Shown: one piece after another, positions 63,739 through 64,000 of the stretch | How the letters are laid out: every line of letters starts with the position of its first letter | How positions within the stretch are numbered: the first letter of the stretch is position 1 | Source: Methanobacteriaceae archaeon | GTDB lineage: Archaea > Methanobacteriota > Methanobacteria > Methanobacteriales > Methanobacteriaceae | Assembly: GCA_013403005.1 (NCBI GenBank) | Contig: JACBOA010000007.1 | Location: 196,433 to 260,432, forward strand | DNA length: 64,000 nucleotides | Direction: 5' to 3' | The notes under the pieces: model-generated | What the model was told of the DNA's origin: nothing | Databases searched by the model: none | Seen by the model: only the letters and a program-made list of their open reading frames with translations | Program-made: the position numbers and the translations under genes

Positions 63739-64000
63739 TAATAATCACCATTTAGATAAGATTTTTTTGGACTTTTTGGGTTTAATTTATTCTGTCATTT
63801 TAATTTTCAATTATTTTCCCCATTTATCATTTAGTGGGAAATAGTTTTGGTAGATAAATGTAGATTAAATGAAATAGGGTGTTAGATTTAATGTGATAAT
63901 CTAGGCATTTTTAACTGATTTTTTTGCTTAAATTTGCGTGTATTATAGTTGGTTTATAAAAGTACATTTCCAAATCTTTTTATATTAATTTTAAAGGGTT
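63739..64000. other. Intergenic end of the window
   Basis: The last 262 bases are AT-rich with no supported gene. They contain the upstream region of the small Cys/His-rich gene. The next gene lies outside the window. Confidence 0.5.

Overview
The window is a chromosomal segment of a methanogenic archaeon, most likely a mesophilic Methanobacterium. The archaeal evidence is a group II chaperonin (thermosome), ribosomal protein S17e, Hel308 and Lhr-type helicases, a GHMP-type shikimate kinase, an archaeal HMG-CoA synthase/thiolase pair, TATA-type promoters and GGTGAT-type ribosome binding sites. From memory, the run UPF0305 - Hel308 - moaC - cbiD - small thioredoxin - shikimate kinase - chorismate mutase - S17e - aspartate kinase - dapA - dapB - asd - thermosome - thiolase/HMG-CoA synthase follows the MTH_79x-81x region of Methanothermobacter thermautotrophicus. 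That supports placement in Methanobacteriales. I saw no tRNA, rRNA or CRISPR array.

Layout. 0.2-5 kb: an iron-sulfur protein, a fusion of two receiver domains to a membrane glycosyltransferase, and two tandem UPF0305-like paralogues. 5-9.5 kb, minus strand: Hel308, moaC, cbiD and a small thioredoxin. 9.9-15.7 kb, plus strand: shikimate kinase, chorismate mutase, S17e and the aspartate-to-lysine genes (aspartate kinase, dapA, dapB, asd), in which several neighbours overlap or nearly touch. 15.9-24.7 kb: a decayed secreted-protein gene, a coiled-coil protein, the thermosome, a rhodanese, the mevalonate-entry pair thiolase/HMG-CoA synthase, a formyl-THF cyclo-ligase-like protein, a ferritin-like protein and a hot-dog thioesterase. 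25-28.7 kb: a 1231-residue surface protein with a von Willebrand A domain and DUF11 repeats.

29-38.6 kb: an Nmad3 protein, msrA, an MFS exporter, PolX, an RNase H-like nuclease, a lipoprotein, a flavodoxin/flavin-oxidase fusion, a broken peptidase-like gene and a zinc-ribbon membrane protein. 38.9-49.4 kb: hisG and a partner of unknown function, Lhr with its phosphoesterase, a membrane-anchored sulfite-oxidase-type molybdoenzyme with a tiny histidine-bearing membrane partner, and a pheS - citG-like - hemB row. 49.8-57.5 kb: a signal-transduction cluster of three histidine kinases around a stand-alone cobalamin-binding protein. 57.6-64 kb: a MagIII-like DNA glycosylase, a dead IS630 element, two GNAT acetyltransferases, aroC, zinc-ribbon membrane proteins and a 59-residue Cys/His-rich protein.

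The best candidate for an undescribed system is the 49.8-57.5 kb cluster. Its cobalamin protein carries the W-x9-EH signature and the ExHxxG axial-histidine motif known from the light-sensing repressor CarH, but it has no DNA-binding domain and sits among soluble histidine kinases. Other notable points are the receiver-receiver-glycosyltransferase fusion, the putative heme-linked molybdoenzyme pair in a lineage usually regarded as cytochrome-free, two multiply disrupted pseudogenes, and short perfect tandem duplications that recur between genes.
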